Below are positions 45,924 through 57,700 of a stretch of DNA of 64,000 bases, piece by piece. Both the position numbers and the translations under genes were made by a program. Position 1 is the stretch's first letter. Every line of letters begins with the position of its first letter. The notes below the pieces were generated by a model, which saw nothing but the letters and a program-made list of their open reading frames with translations, ran no database searches and was not told the DNA's origin. The DNA comes from Lantana camara (Eukaryota; Streptophyta; Magnoliopsida; Lamiales; Verbenaceae): positions 52,958,501 through 53,022,500 of the forward strand of contig CM074860.1 in the NCBI GenBank assembly GCA_037501455.1, read 5' to 3'.

Positions 45924-48061
45924 TGTAACACCCCGCTCGTCCGATTTATAAGGTACGCCACGTTTCAACCTTTTAATGTGTTTAATTATGTGATTTTATA
46001 TTTTTCGTGACCCTATTTTGAACTCTTTTAGAGTTAGGGGCCCCTTTGTAATTTTCTCTTTTTAGGGGTTTTTCGGTCATTTCTCGTTCGATCGAGTTTT
46101 CGACCTTTTCGACCCCTTCAATACGTTCGGGGCACCGAGACGAGTCCGTAGACTCTGAGTTTGCCCTATTATGACGTCGTTAGCCCTTCCACCCGATCGT
46201 TTTCGCGTGCGAGGACCCGAGATATATACCCGGATTCTCGCTTTTCGTGCCAAAAACGCAGCAGACTCAGCTCTCTCTCTTCTCCCGCGATTCGGTCACT
46301 ATTCACACACACTCACGGTGTGTTTTCACACACTACTCAAACTCGCTCGTTTCTCGACAGATTTCGACGAACCAATAGTCCATTTCGATGAGCTCGACGA
46401 TGTGGTCACAACCGTACGAAGAACTCTGCCAACCGACGAGCGACGGTGGAGATATCACCATTTTTTAGACGCGCAGGTGGGGGGTGGCGGAGCTGCTGAT
46501 TCGCCGCCCGTTCGCGGCGGCTTCCGGCCGTCTTCCGGCGACACACGGCCCATTCCCGGTGAGGGGACTTACTGGCCTTTCCTTCTATGTAGGCGGCGCC
46601 GCCATTGGGGCGGCGAGGATGGCGCACGCGCCACCTAAAGTGGGCGGCAGGCGGCGGCGTTACTGTAGCAGCGGCGGTTTCCGCCGTTTCGGCTGCTTTT
46701 TCCGGCGAAGTTAGTATTTTCCAAGGTTTTCCGACCTCCCGAGTCCATTTTCGGCATCCTTTTCACCCAATTCTGGCTGTAGGTGGTGGTTCCAGGGAGA
46801 TATGCGGCGGCAGAAACTTCAACGGCCAACGGGGGCCTTTTTCGGCCATCTTTTGGCCTTGGGCCCTTCATGAAAGTTCTTCGGAACGACGAAAACTAGT
46901 GGACTCTAACTATGCGACTCCTGATTTTACCGTTTCGTGGCGGATAGCGGTGGCTCAGCGGCGGTTCAATGGCGGCGCCTCCTCTGGGGATTTTTTCGGC
47001 AAGCTACCTTAGGGCTTTCGTAAAGCTTGTCGAGGGTAAGCCGATGCCTCTTTCGGATCACATTTTGGTTCACCGGTTTGAAGGTAATTGAAGTTTGAAG
47101 ATTTTAGGGTTTTCGTATTCTTGGATTTGAAATTGGAGACTTTTGGCTTGGAATTTGTAGAAATTGATCGAGGAATTGGATTGAGCACGAGGAATTCTTG
47201 CACGAGGGAATTTTTGGGATTTTTTCGGCACGCTCCGGCGGCGGCCGAGCTGCGACCCGCCATTGTTCCGGTGGCTCCGGTGGCGGCAATCCGGCGGGCT
47301 TCGGACAAAATGTCCGTCTCGTTATGGTGAGTCCGTTGCCACTTTCCGTTCGTTAATCGGACACTCGGTTTATTTTCTGTGAATTTATTTGTATAATTGT
47401 GATTATTTAATTATTATTTCTAATTGTGATTTTAATGCGATATACTTGACTTGCCGATCGAATTGTACTTCAATGTATATGAAATGATTGTATGAAATAT
47501 AATTTGATATATTTGAACGTCTTGATTTGCAATTTGTTTCTTGTTTGTGGCATTTGTTAATTGTTTAATTTAAGAGGGGGTGTTTGTGTAATTTCTGGAA
47601 AAGTATGAATTGTTTAATTTGAATTGGTAAACCTTAGTAATGAAATCTAATATGTAAAATATGAATTGTATGAATTGAGTAAGGTTAGAATTTGATTTGT
47701 AACCTCGTGAAATTTGTATGAATTAGGAAGCATGCTATTATGAATTATTTGATTTATTAATATGTGTCAATTGTATGAAAGGTCTTACGTGAATTTGCAT
47801 GAAAGGAATTAAGTAAACTTTGTTAATTGAATTTGTTATACAATCCATGAATTGTTTGTGTGATAAATGAATAATATTATTTGATTAAATTATGTAATGT
47901 TTTTTCTGCAAATAATTGCTAGGCATTTGATCCCTGTTTGTGTGATTGCATTTGCCGTGCGTCTCTTTGGCTTGTTTAAGTCTGGGTCTGAGTCGTGTGT
48001 TGTGTTTTGTGTGTCCAGTTGGTATAGGTGCACCCGGGGTGGTGAAAAGTGAGTCGTGCAG
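45924..48061 (+). repeat. LTR F, 5' part (about 2.1 kb), with GC-rich block
   Basis: Begins TGTAACACCCCGCTCGTCCG after AAACC. Positions about 46150-47330 are unusually GC-rich with many CGGCGG runs and give several long chance ORFs (for example 46171-46638). Donor-like GAGG|GTAAG at 47036. The segment GTGCACCCGGGGTGGTG near 48030 matches LTR B near 27815. Cut by LTR G at 48062. Confidence 0.8.
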
Positions 48062-48965
48062 TGTAGCACCCTTAATCCCAGGGCACCACATCCCCCGCAC
48101 TATAGCCTCGATCCACGTATGAAATGGAAAGTCCATACATAAACCAAAACTATGTCGAACGGGTGACAATAAAAATGACGAGCTAGGCTGGACACTCTCC
48201 CCAACAAAACCAGAGCAAACATGATAATGAAAGCGGAAGCAATAAAGTCATTCGTACATATAGGTACCATATTTACCGCATAAATACGTATAGATACCAA
48301 CTTAACTATCAATACATTATCATCTCTTAATAATATACAGATTCAGGTATGCAAAAAGGGCTAATAACGATCATAACAACAGATACTAGAAGTGTTATAC
48401 ATGAAGGTACGGTACTAGACTCGTGAAAATGCAAAACTCGATTGGACACCCGCCTAGCATGACCACGCGCTCAAGTACCTGAAAAGTGAAGTATCAGTCT
48501 ACCGAAGACTGAGTGAGGGGCAATAATTATATATAACACACATCACATGCAAGGTGTAGCCTCGGGTGAAGACTTTGGAAATGAAAAGGGATATATAATT
48601 CAAGAAACTTAATCTTTGCCCGAGATTACAACCAATCACTTTAACATTTTACTTGAACATTTCATGAACATGTGACCCCGGCGAGCAGGGGCGATTCTCC
48701 AACCTTTACACCAAACGTGACAATACGTGCTTGCTTTATCCATTCAATACATGATCATGGAATTCCGTTTAGTGCTCACATAGACAATTTCATGCTTGAA
48801 ATCATGCAATAACCCGAGGATAACCCGACATGCCGGATTAATCCCCAGTCTCCTTCTTCCTCCTGTTGATAGTGAGTTTGCAAGGCTCGACTATCCACGA
48901 CATGTTGTGTGTAGAGGACATGACCCTCTAGACACGGAACTCCTTCCACCACTAATCTCCTAGTG
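48062..48965 (-). repeat. LTR G, 3'-terminal part
   Basis: The top strand begins TGTAGCACCCTTAATCCC, the reverse of an LTR end (GTGCGGGGGATGTGGTGCCC...GCTACA). CCGTTCGAC near 48155 matches the usual box with one change. It is split by element C; TAGTG (48961-48965) is C's target duplication and also one arm of the stem-2 hairpin, CCACTA-GGAGAT-TAGTGG on the minus strand. Confidence 0.85.
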
Positions 48966-50037
48966 TGTAACAGCCCAAAACAGGGCCTGGATGAAAACAG
49001 TAAGTTAAGGGCATTGGTAAAGCGTTTATAGACCGTGATCCAACTTTTTGAATCATCATGCATTGCATTCTTACATGAACTTGGTGCTCGTATATGTTCT
49101 GACATGTTTTAAGGGGGAATTCTTGACCTTTGATTCAGTTTACTATTCATAACCCGAGCCTACCTTGTTCATATTGTTACTCGAACCCTAGAGGTTCATC
49201 ACACATGTTTCCCAATCGTTTGAACTTGTTTCCCGAACTCAGAAAGTCTTTCTTGAGCCATAAGGGTATTTTTGGAACTTACCGACCAAAGTTACTATTC
49301 ATCAGAAAATGATCTTTTGATTCTGATACCTTTTTCTACCCAAGTTACAGTCGAATCGATCCTTGAGTCGAGACGAGTCTTTTGAAATCATTCTTGGCTT
49401 GGAAATCCATTCCGGAACTTTGTTTTATTGAAAACGTTTTTGAAAACCCTAGTTTACTATTCCTTTTACGAACGGTTTTCATTCGGAAAATGTTTTCTCT
49501 TCGGATTTGCACTACTTGAGCTATTTCAAGATTTTTGAGATGTTTTACAACTCTTGATTCAAGTCCTAGTTTGAAAAATTGAAGCGTACGTTCGTACGTG
49601 AGAATTCACTATTCATCCTACGTTTTCAACTTTTTAACGGTAAAACGTTTTATAGTCGATTTTGGACTCAAAACGCTTCTCGATTTATTTCTTGAATTTT
49701 AGAAGCAATCCGGACTTGAAAATCATTTTAGAAAGTCGTTTTTCACTCATGTCGAGTTTCGAGCTCAAAACTTTTATTCACTAAAACGAATGTATCTTTC
49801 AAACGGTAAATCCGATTTCGACGAATGAATATGCGTTTCGAAGCTAATTTTCTTGCCGTCGGAATGGTTAAACTTCCAGCCACTTATCCTTGAGCCATGG
49901 GGGACGAAATTACAGAAATACCCCCAGCAGTCCCATTTTAGCTTCAACATGCCTAAAGCTTCCAAGAGAATCTATCTCATTTTGCTCTCCTACCCTTCTC
50001 CACATTTTATTTCCAAGGTGAGGGGCTTATCTTCAGC

Positions 50038-50046
50038 TATAAATAG
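50038..50046 (+). promoter_or_regulatory. TATA box of element C 5' LTR
   Basis: TATAAATAG followed by AGGCC matches the plant TATA consensus. Transcription would start about 30 bp downstream, near 50070, giving a U3 of about 1.1 kb and a long R-U5 leader of about 3 kb. Confidence 0.7.
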
Positions 50047-50845
50047 AGGCCAAGAGGCATTGCATTCCTTGCTCAAAGTTGTGTTAACAACACCCTTTCT
50101 TCTCTCCCTCTCCCCCTCATTGCCGTCGGCCACCCCCCCTTGTAGCTAGGTTAGTTTGTTTTGTTTTTATGTTATGTTAGTTTAGTTTATGTTTTTATGT
50201 TATGGTATGTTTATATTATGTTTAGGTTGGGTCTTAGGGTCTTCCCTAAGCCATATAGGATTTTATTTTATGCATTTATTATATAGTTTTTATGATATGT
50301 TTCAATAGTTGTTTATATGTTTTAATTGTTTAGTATATGCATGAATATGTTATCAATTGCTCTAGTATATGCTTTGATCATGTGATATGATTGTTATATT
50401 ATGAGAATTGATGCATGATTATGGAATTTAAATTATGTTCATACATGTTTGCTAATGGAATAGTGAGTTACAATTTATTATGTTACAACTTGTTACATGT
50501 TGATATGGAATTCAATTGTTACATGTTACATGCCTAAAGGTTCATGATATATGATATGCTATGATATGATATATGTTGTGACATGTTGTCACATTGTTAT
50601 ATGACTCTTGATTATGAATTGAGCTTATGATATGATTTGGATTAATGGATTAGTGCCTTGATCATGTTGTACACTTTAATAGTGTCACATGTTATAACCT
50701 AAGATAGAATAGTGTTTCATAACTTGATCTTATGCCTTAATTGGATCTCTCAACTATAGGTTATACCTTTAACCTAGATCACACTTGATTATATTAACAT
50801 GAACTTGAAACTATAGGTTATAATCAAGATCATAATTTGATTAGG

Positions 50846-50935
50846 GTGTGTGTGTGTGTGCATGCCGTGTGTGTGTGTGTGTTCGTGCATGGTGTGTGTG
50901 TGTACCGTGTGTGTGTGGGTGTGTGTATAGTAAGG
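50846..50935. repeat. GT-rich microsatellite, C 5' LTR
   Basis: Interrupted GTGTGTGT runs; the 3' LTR copy is at 61257-61346. Confidence 0.95.
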
Positions 50936-51871
50936 GTTTGACCCGACCCTTTGACCCGACATGTGAATAGTAACCTGTGAATAGTAATCTTGAATAGTAC
51001 TTTTGAATAGTGCTTTTGAATAGTAAAAATGAATTAAAACTTGTGCTTTCCTAATAGACATTTGCACCTAGGGTTTCCATATCCAGGGTCTAAAATGTGT
51101 TTTCAAAATGTGTTTTCTTTCGTGGACTTGTTTCTTAACCTAAGGTTTGCGATAGGATTCATAATTTGACTAAAGCTTACTCGGTTATAGTAAGATCATA
51201 GTCTAACGTTAAGAGTAACTCACTTTGACGTATTCCTTTGTGTGTTACCTTTCTTGAATACCTTAAATGGTATTACTCTCTTGTGTTACATGTTCTTTAC
51301 ATGTTCCTTGTTCATTGTTTCATGCATTTCATACGCATCTTGGTTAGTAGTGGGTCTTAGTTGTTAAGCTCACTCTAGTACACCACCTACAGGAGTTAAA
51401 GTTGAGCACTGGGATCCCCAGGGCACCGCATAATCTGTCTACCTACCTTTGTTACTATTAGGTGAGGTGAAGTTATAAATGTTTTCCAACTGGAACCACG
51501 ATTATACTATCGTATCATATGTTTTGAAATTCAAAGCTAAACCTTGTTTTGAACTACTCCCTTTTATCGGGACATTCTCTTGAAAGGATCATTCATACTT
51601 TAATAGTATACCTTGATCAACAGTACATGTTTTCCAAAGTTCTGCATTCTTGTTCAAAGACAGTTACATGTTTTGCATATGTTTTCAAAGTACAGTTTAC
51701 AGACAGTTTCACATGTTTTCAGACAGAATCATATGTTTTACAAACAGCATCATATGTTACAGTTACAGTTTCACATGTTATAAGTTAGTATACTGGAGTG
51801 TTACTCTGGTCACTGCTAATCTTAAATGCAAGCATACAGTTTACAGTTTGGGCCCGGCGGTTATGTGTGGA

Positions 51872-51967
51872 GGTGATGTTCGGGAGGTGAGCGCCAACGA
51901 CATCACCAATACCGGCCGCCACACTTAGACTATTGACACCGACTTTTAACAGGAGGTTTGTTAAGTC
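51872..51967 (+). other. Conserved two-stem RNA-like module in C 5' LTR
   Basis: Stem 1: GGTGATGT (51872-51879) with ACATCACC (51900-51907), eight perfect pairs. Stem 2: arms GACTTTTAACA and TGTTAAGTC around loop GGAGGTT, with a two-T bulge. Confidence 0.65.
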
Positions 51968-52090
51968 AGGACAATTTGTCTGGGAACGGACAGCAAATCT
52001 GTTCCCATTACATGTTTACAGGTCGCCTAGGGCTAGCTACCCGAAGTGACAACCGGTGGAGGATGGTGCATGTTTGTATGTGTTGGTAAG

Positions 52091-52245
52091 AGTTGTTGTT
52101 GACCTTGGTCCAATAGTCTACTGTGTACCGAGTTGTTGTTGACCTTGGTCCAATGCTCTACTTTATGTGGGGTTATTGTTGATCCTGGTCCGATACTCTA
52201 CTATACGTGGAATTATTGTCGATCCTGGTCCGACACTCTACCGAA
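52091..52245. repeat. Tandem repeat, four units of 40 bp, C 5' LTR
   Basis: Units start at 52091, 52131, 52171 and 52211, with shared core TTGTTGACCTTGGTCC or TTGTTGATCCTGGTCC. The old C-like LTR has only one such unit (near 30933). Confidence 0.92.
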
Positions 52246-53115
52246 TCATGTTTTCTGGAGTAAGGATGGAGAAGCCTAGCTTGCGGGCAAAATTATGTTT
52301 CATAAAGGATGGTTCATATCTGGAAAAGTTCACTTTACCCTTATCCCGTTTTATGAAAGAACTATGAACCATCAACAGCATATGTGTGCGCGTGTGATAG
52401 CATTCATGAAAATGTTTTATAACGTGCATTCTTTTACAGCATCGCATTCAAAGAGTTTTATCAATCGAACTTGTTTCAAGTTCTTCATTAAAGCATCGCA
52501 TTTAACAGTTTCGAACTTTACTTCAAGTTCTTTAATTCAGTACTTTCTTTAAAGTATTCCCTCACTTAGTCCTTTTGACTAATACCTCTCCCGTTTTCTT
52601 GCCTCGTGGTTTCAGGTCTTGCAGCCGCAGTCTAGAGGTATCTTGAAGCTCTAGATTGTCATTTTTGTTTCTGTCAGGACTTAGTATTACTTCCTTTTGT
52701 GTCCTGCATATGTTTTATGGCTGCATCACTTTATACTTCTGTATATGTTTCTGAATACTTGAGTATCTTTGTTATACTCTCTCTGCTACTCTGTTACCGA
52801 TATTTTGAACTCTGATGTATCGGTACTTATATGTTCATCTGTTATATGTTCTGATATGCCGAGTCTCTCTTACACGATCAATATGTTCTTGCTTGTTACA
52901 TGCCATCACGCACATGTTTTGAAAAGTTTTTAAATACTCTGATTTTCCGCTGCATAGCCACATCGTTGTACATGTATAGTTCTGATAGACAGCCGTTCGC
53001 TGGAGTATTTCTTGAGTGATGGCTCACACCATTACTTGAGGGGTGCTTCAGTGCGGGGGTTGAGACGCCGCTCTCCTCTTGTTCTGGTACGGGTGGGGGC
53101 GTTACAGCCTTGAGG

Positions 53116-53127
53116 TGGTATCAGAGC
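53116..53127 (+). other. Primer binding site, initiator-Met tRNA (C)
   Basis: TGGTATCAGAGC, 9 nt (GCCTTGAGG) after the 5' LTR. Confidence 0.95.
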
Positions 53128-53293
53128 ATCGGGTTAAGTAAGAAGAGACTTAACCTAGATTGCTCTCATGTTGCATCATGGATTGTTCACGCATTGCATC
53201 CAGGATCATTCTCATATTGCATCGAGACAGGATATTTGGGATTGTATGGTTCTGTTATCTGGATTTCATATCTGTGGTATCTTCTGTATAGCT

Positions 53294-53974
53294 ATGGCAG
53301 TTCAGCCACACCAGGATCCTAATCAGCAGATGGATGAGGCTTTCTTTGAGCAGTTTGAGACCCCGCGTACTGTGGCAGTTTCTCGCCGTGGAGGCACTCG
53401 TTTCTACACTTGGCGTAGGTCTAGGAACAGTAGCAGGCCTGGGTATTCCTATCCTAACAGAGTTGTGCACTATCTCGAGTCTGAGAGAGATGGTTACTTT
53501 CAGGAGTATCAGAGGACCCGTGAGGTCAGGTTGGAGTCTCTGCGCTATCAGGATCAGTCACTGCAGTACCAGATTGATAGGGACATCGCTCGTGAGCATG
53601 CTGCAGAGATGACTCATATTGCTGATCAGAGGGCTGCTCGTATTGCTGAGCTGGAGGCAGATCTTATGCAGATGACTATTGATCGCGACACCTCTATGGA
53701 GCGTCACCAGCACTACCGTGCCCGCGTGAGAGCTCGCCTGTATGATACCTATCACTTATCCGATGAGCAGGCAGTTGAGGAGGTCGAGGGTCAGGATGTC
53801 AGTCAGGCTTCTCAGGAGCCCGAGCCTATGCAGGAGCAGTCTGATGGAGGCGATGGAGGATCTGATGATGATGATGATGGCGGAGATGATCCAGCAGGAC
53901 ACGGACAGGGTGAGGTCGTTGCCGTTTCTGATGACACCACCAGGGGTTCTTTGGATCACAGTTATCAGGGTTGA
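53294..53974 (+). CDS. Extra ORF upstream of gag in element C, coiled-coil protein of unknown function
   Basis: 226 codons from ATG 53294 (MAVQPHQDPNQQMDEAFFEQF), chosen because upstream in-frame codons would start next to the PBS and CTGTATAG just before it could be a splice acceptor. An earlier in-frame ATG exists at 53168. The protein has a basic Arg/Ser-rich N-terminal third (RRGGTRFYTWRRSRNSSR), a charged middle with heptad spacing (about residues 85-145, ADQRAARIAELEADLMQM) that is probably coiled coil, and an acidic Glu/Asp/Gly-rich tail with a run of Asp. There is no zinc knuckle, protease or RT motif. A and A2 have only about 200 bp between PBS and gag and lack it. It is intact, unlike pol. 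I do not recognise the family; a nucleic-acid-binding or Gag-accessory role is only a guess. Confidence 0.7.
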   Translation: MAVQPHQDPNQQMDEAFFEQFETPRTVAVSRRGGTRFYTWRRSRNSSRPGYSYPNRVVHYLESERDGYFQEYQRTREVRLESLRYQDQSLQYQIDRDIAREHAAEMTHIADQRAARIAELEADLMQMTIDRDTSMERHQHYRARVRARLYDTYHLSDEQAVEEVEGQDVSQASQEPEPMQEQSDGGDGGSDDDDDGGDDPAGHGQGEVVAVSDDTTRGSLDHSYQG

Positions 53975-54798
53975 TGGCTGATGGGAGATTTCTGTATATA
54001 GTACTGATGCATATATATCTATCTATCGATGGCGGACGTATAGCCGGGACAGTTCAGGACTGACTTTTGGATGAGGGGATGTATAGCTCTGGTAGATGAT
54101 CCCCGACTTTTGGCACCACGGATGACGGTTCAGATGACTTGGTACCTACTAGGTTATTGTCAGCAGGGTTGGACGGATTGGTAAGGCCTGTAAGGGAGTC
54201 AACTCGATAGTATCGGGTCTTCCCCATTTTGAATTAATACTGTTAACATGTGGCCTGTAGTAAATTTTACCAAACCTTGCACAGTTATAACACTTTCGGC
54301 TTTATGTTGGATATCTGTTTACTGCTTTCCATAACTGTCATTGCATGAGTCTTAGAGTTGCTTCAAGATACCATTAGGACCGTTGATAGGATCATGCCAT
54401 TTCATTTATTGTTAGCATGCTATTGTTCTTGATATGTTGAATACGCTTCTGGATATGTTGATCATGCTTCTGATCATGTCACAGTTCTTGTTGATATGAC
54501 AGTATACGTTCTGTTCCCGTTTTACATGTTGATCATGTTTTGGGATATGTTATACATGTTTCTGATATGTTGATATGTTGCCCGAGCTTCTGTTTTCATG
54601 TTGTCTGACAATTGTTTCTGATTATATGATATGTTTGGAGATCTTGAATCTTTGCTGACATGTTGTTATGGGAATGTGTTGTTCTCATACTTATGTGTGA
54701 CTACGTGAGAATGTGAATACGTGGTTACGGATTCTGTGAATCATTATATGTCATGCATCGAATATATGTATCTGAATGCTTGTGAATTCAGTAAAAAT
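53975..54798 (+). other. Non-coding spacer between extra ORF and gag in C
   Basis: About 820 bp with no supported ORF, rich in ATATGTTGAT/CATGTT-type repeats around 54420-54620. GAATTCAG at 54785-54792, shortly before the gag ATG, could be a splice acceptor. Confidence 0.6.
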
Positions 54799-57700
54799 AT
54801 GCCACCGAGAAGAGCACCCCGGAATCGTGTACCACCACTGCCACCCCAAAGAGAGATCACGCCACCCCAAAGAGATGTCACGCCACCCCCTGAAAGAGAA
54901 AGAACTCCGGAATTAAGGGATGTGCTACGACAATTTATGAGGGCTTGTGCACCGAGAGATAATCCTCCTAATGAAAGGTCATTGGAGAAGTTTCTGAGGA
55001 TGAATCCACCTAAGTTCTATGGAGAACCGAACGACATAAAGGCTGAGAATTGGATTACCAGTCTTGAGAAAATTTTCGAGGCTATGGAGATCTACCCAGA
55101 GGATCGTGAACGAGTTCGGTATGCTACTTTTCTTATGGAAGGAGCTGCATACAATTGGTGGAAGCACGTTCAGCATATGTGGAATGAGAATAACGTTGAA
55201 GGAAGTTGGGATGAGTTTATCAGAGAGTTTCAGCAGAAGTATATGCCTCAAGTGACTCGTGATGCACGAGAGGCTGAGTTTATGAGTCTGGTTCAGGGAA
55301 CTATGAATGTGATGGAGTATGAAGCTAGGTTTGTGAGGCTGATCAACTATGCGCCTCATATTCTGAATGATGAGCGTCGCAAGACGAAGAGGTTTATCGA
55401 TGGACTGAAGCCTGAAATTCGGTTGGCACTTGCTTCTTTGGTTATTGAGACCTACAACCAGGCTGTTGATAGAGCGCTAAGGGTTGAAGCTGCACACAAG
55501 GAGATCAAGATAACTACTGCCCGTCAAGGACCTTCTAACCCTAAGCCTTATCAAGGGAATAAGCGACCATCCGGATCTTTTCCCCAAGGAACGGGAAAGA
55601 GGCCAATGGTAACACCACAGCGTCAGCAGCAGAATGCTCCACCGAAACAGCAAGCACAGAAGCAGAAAGCGCCACAGCAGTATCAGAAGGCGCCACAACA
55701 GCAGAGAGCACCACAGCCAGGTCCAGAGGAAATTGTTTGTCGATATTGTCGCCGAACGGGACACACTGAGGAGAACTGTCGCAAGAAAGCTGGACAGTGT
55801 TTCGCGTGTGGTTCCCCTGAGCACCAGATGGATAGTTGCCCGCACAAGATCAGGAGATTTGGGGTCCAGGATAAAGGAAAAGCAGTGGTGGGTACGACGA
55901 ACAAACCGGTGGTCAGAGGCAGAGCTTATGCTTTGGATGGTAAGGAGGAGGTTGACCCTTCGTCTGTTGTGGAAGGTATTGTGCACATTCTTAACACGCC
56001 AGTTAAGGTCTTGTATGACCCTGGTGCCACGCATTCTTTTGTTGCTTCTGAATTATGTGCGCATTTACAGTTTCCGCTTGAATACTTGCCATATAAATTT
56101 GAAGTGAGTTCTCCTTTGGGAACTTGCCTTGTTACGGATCAAGTATATAAACGCTGCCCTATATGTATTGGTACTCGTTGTTACCCGACGGATCTTATTG
56201 AGTTACCGATGACAAGATACGAGGTTATACTTGGTATGGATTGGTTGTCTAAGTACCGAGCTAAGCTGGATTGTTACAAGAAAGAGATCATCTTGGAAGA
56301 AGATGAAAGTGGGACATCAGAAGGGAAAGTTGAGAAGTTATCAGTGATTTCTTCGATGGAAGCTAAGAAGTTGATTCAGAAAGGAGCTAGTGGAATTGTG
56401 GCTTATCTTTTGAATAGACCGAAAGATCAACTTAAGATCGAAGAAGTGGAAGTGGTGAACGAGTTCCTAGATGTGTTTCCTGAGCATTTAGATTCGTTAC
56501 CTCCTGACCGAGAGTTGGAGTTTACGATCGAGACGATATCAGGAGCTGAGCCGTATTCAAAGACACCGTACAGAATGGCACCAGCTGAATTAGATGAACT
56601 GAGAAAGCAATTGGACGAACTGATTGAGTCTGGATATGTTCGACCGAGCACATCACCGTGGGGAGCACCTGTGCTTTTCGTTAAGAAGAAAGATGGATCA
56701 TTGCGTTTATGCATTGACTATCGGGAGCTGAACAGGATGACCATCAAGAATAAGTATCCTCTCCCTCATATTGAAGAGCTGTTCGATATACTTCAAGGAT
56801 ATAAGGTCTACTCCAAGTTAGATCTTAGACAAGGGTATTATCAGTTGAAGATCAGGGAAGCAGATATTCCGAAGACTGCTTTCAATAGCCGATACGGACA
56901 TTATGTGTTTGTAGTAATGCCGTTTGGTTTGACAAACGCACCAGCTGCATTCATGGATATGATGCACCGTATATTCAAGCCGTTTCTTGACAAGTTTGTA
57001 GTGATCTTCATCGACGATATTTTGGTATTTTCGAAGACACCGGAGGAACATGCTGAGCATCTTCGAATCGTGTTACGCACTTTGCTGGATCACAAGCTAT
57101 ATGCAAAGTTCAGTAAATGCGAATTCTGGCTTGAGAGAGTTACATTTCTCGGACACATCATATCAGGATCTGGAATCGAAGTAGATCCCTCGAAGATCGA
57201 GACGATCATGGATTGGAAGTCACCGAAGAATCCTTCAGAAGTGAGGAGTTTTCTGGGATTAGCTGGTTACTACCGAAGGTTTGTCCAAGATTTCTCGAAG
57301 ATAGCTACACCTCTCACTAAGTTGACAAAGAAAGAAGGGAAGTTTGAATGGACGGAGAAGTGTGAGCAAAGTTTTCAAAGGTTGAAGGAGATGCTAACAA
57401 CTGCACCCGTGTTAGCGTTACCAGAAGGAAAAGAAGGATACACAGTTTACACCGATGCTTCGAAAGAAGGACTAGGAGGAGTTTTGATGCAGAATGGGAA
57501 GGTGATTGCGTATGCATCAAGGAAACTCAAAACGCATGAAGTCAACTACCCGACACATGATTTGGAGTTAGCCGCGATAGTTTTTGCCCTTGGGAAATGG
57601 AGACATTACCTGTATGGAGTTACGTTTGAGATCTTTACTGATCATAAGAGCCTGCGATATCTATTCACTCAGAAGGAGTTGAATATGCGACAGAGGAGAT

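Larger units (their letters stand above)
48966..53106 (+). repeat. Element C 5' LTR (4141 bp)
   Basis: TGTAACAGCCCAAAAC start and GGGGGCGTTACA end. It holds a strong TATA box (50038), a GT microsatellite (50846-50935), GAATAGTA repeats (about 50964-51030), the two-stem module (51872-51967), a 40-bp tandem repeat (52091-52245) and CCGTTCGCTG (52993-53002). Confidence 0.96.

Noticed and set aside
46171..46638. 155-codon ORF in LTR F
   Set aside because: It lies in a GC-rich block where stop codons are rare, overlaps long ORFs in other frames and shows no recognisable domain.
52091..52245. CRISPR-like array
   Set aside because: The 40-bp units are directly adjacent with no unique spacers, inside a plant LTR.
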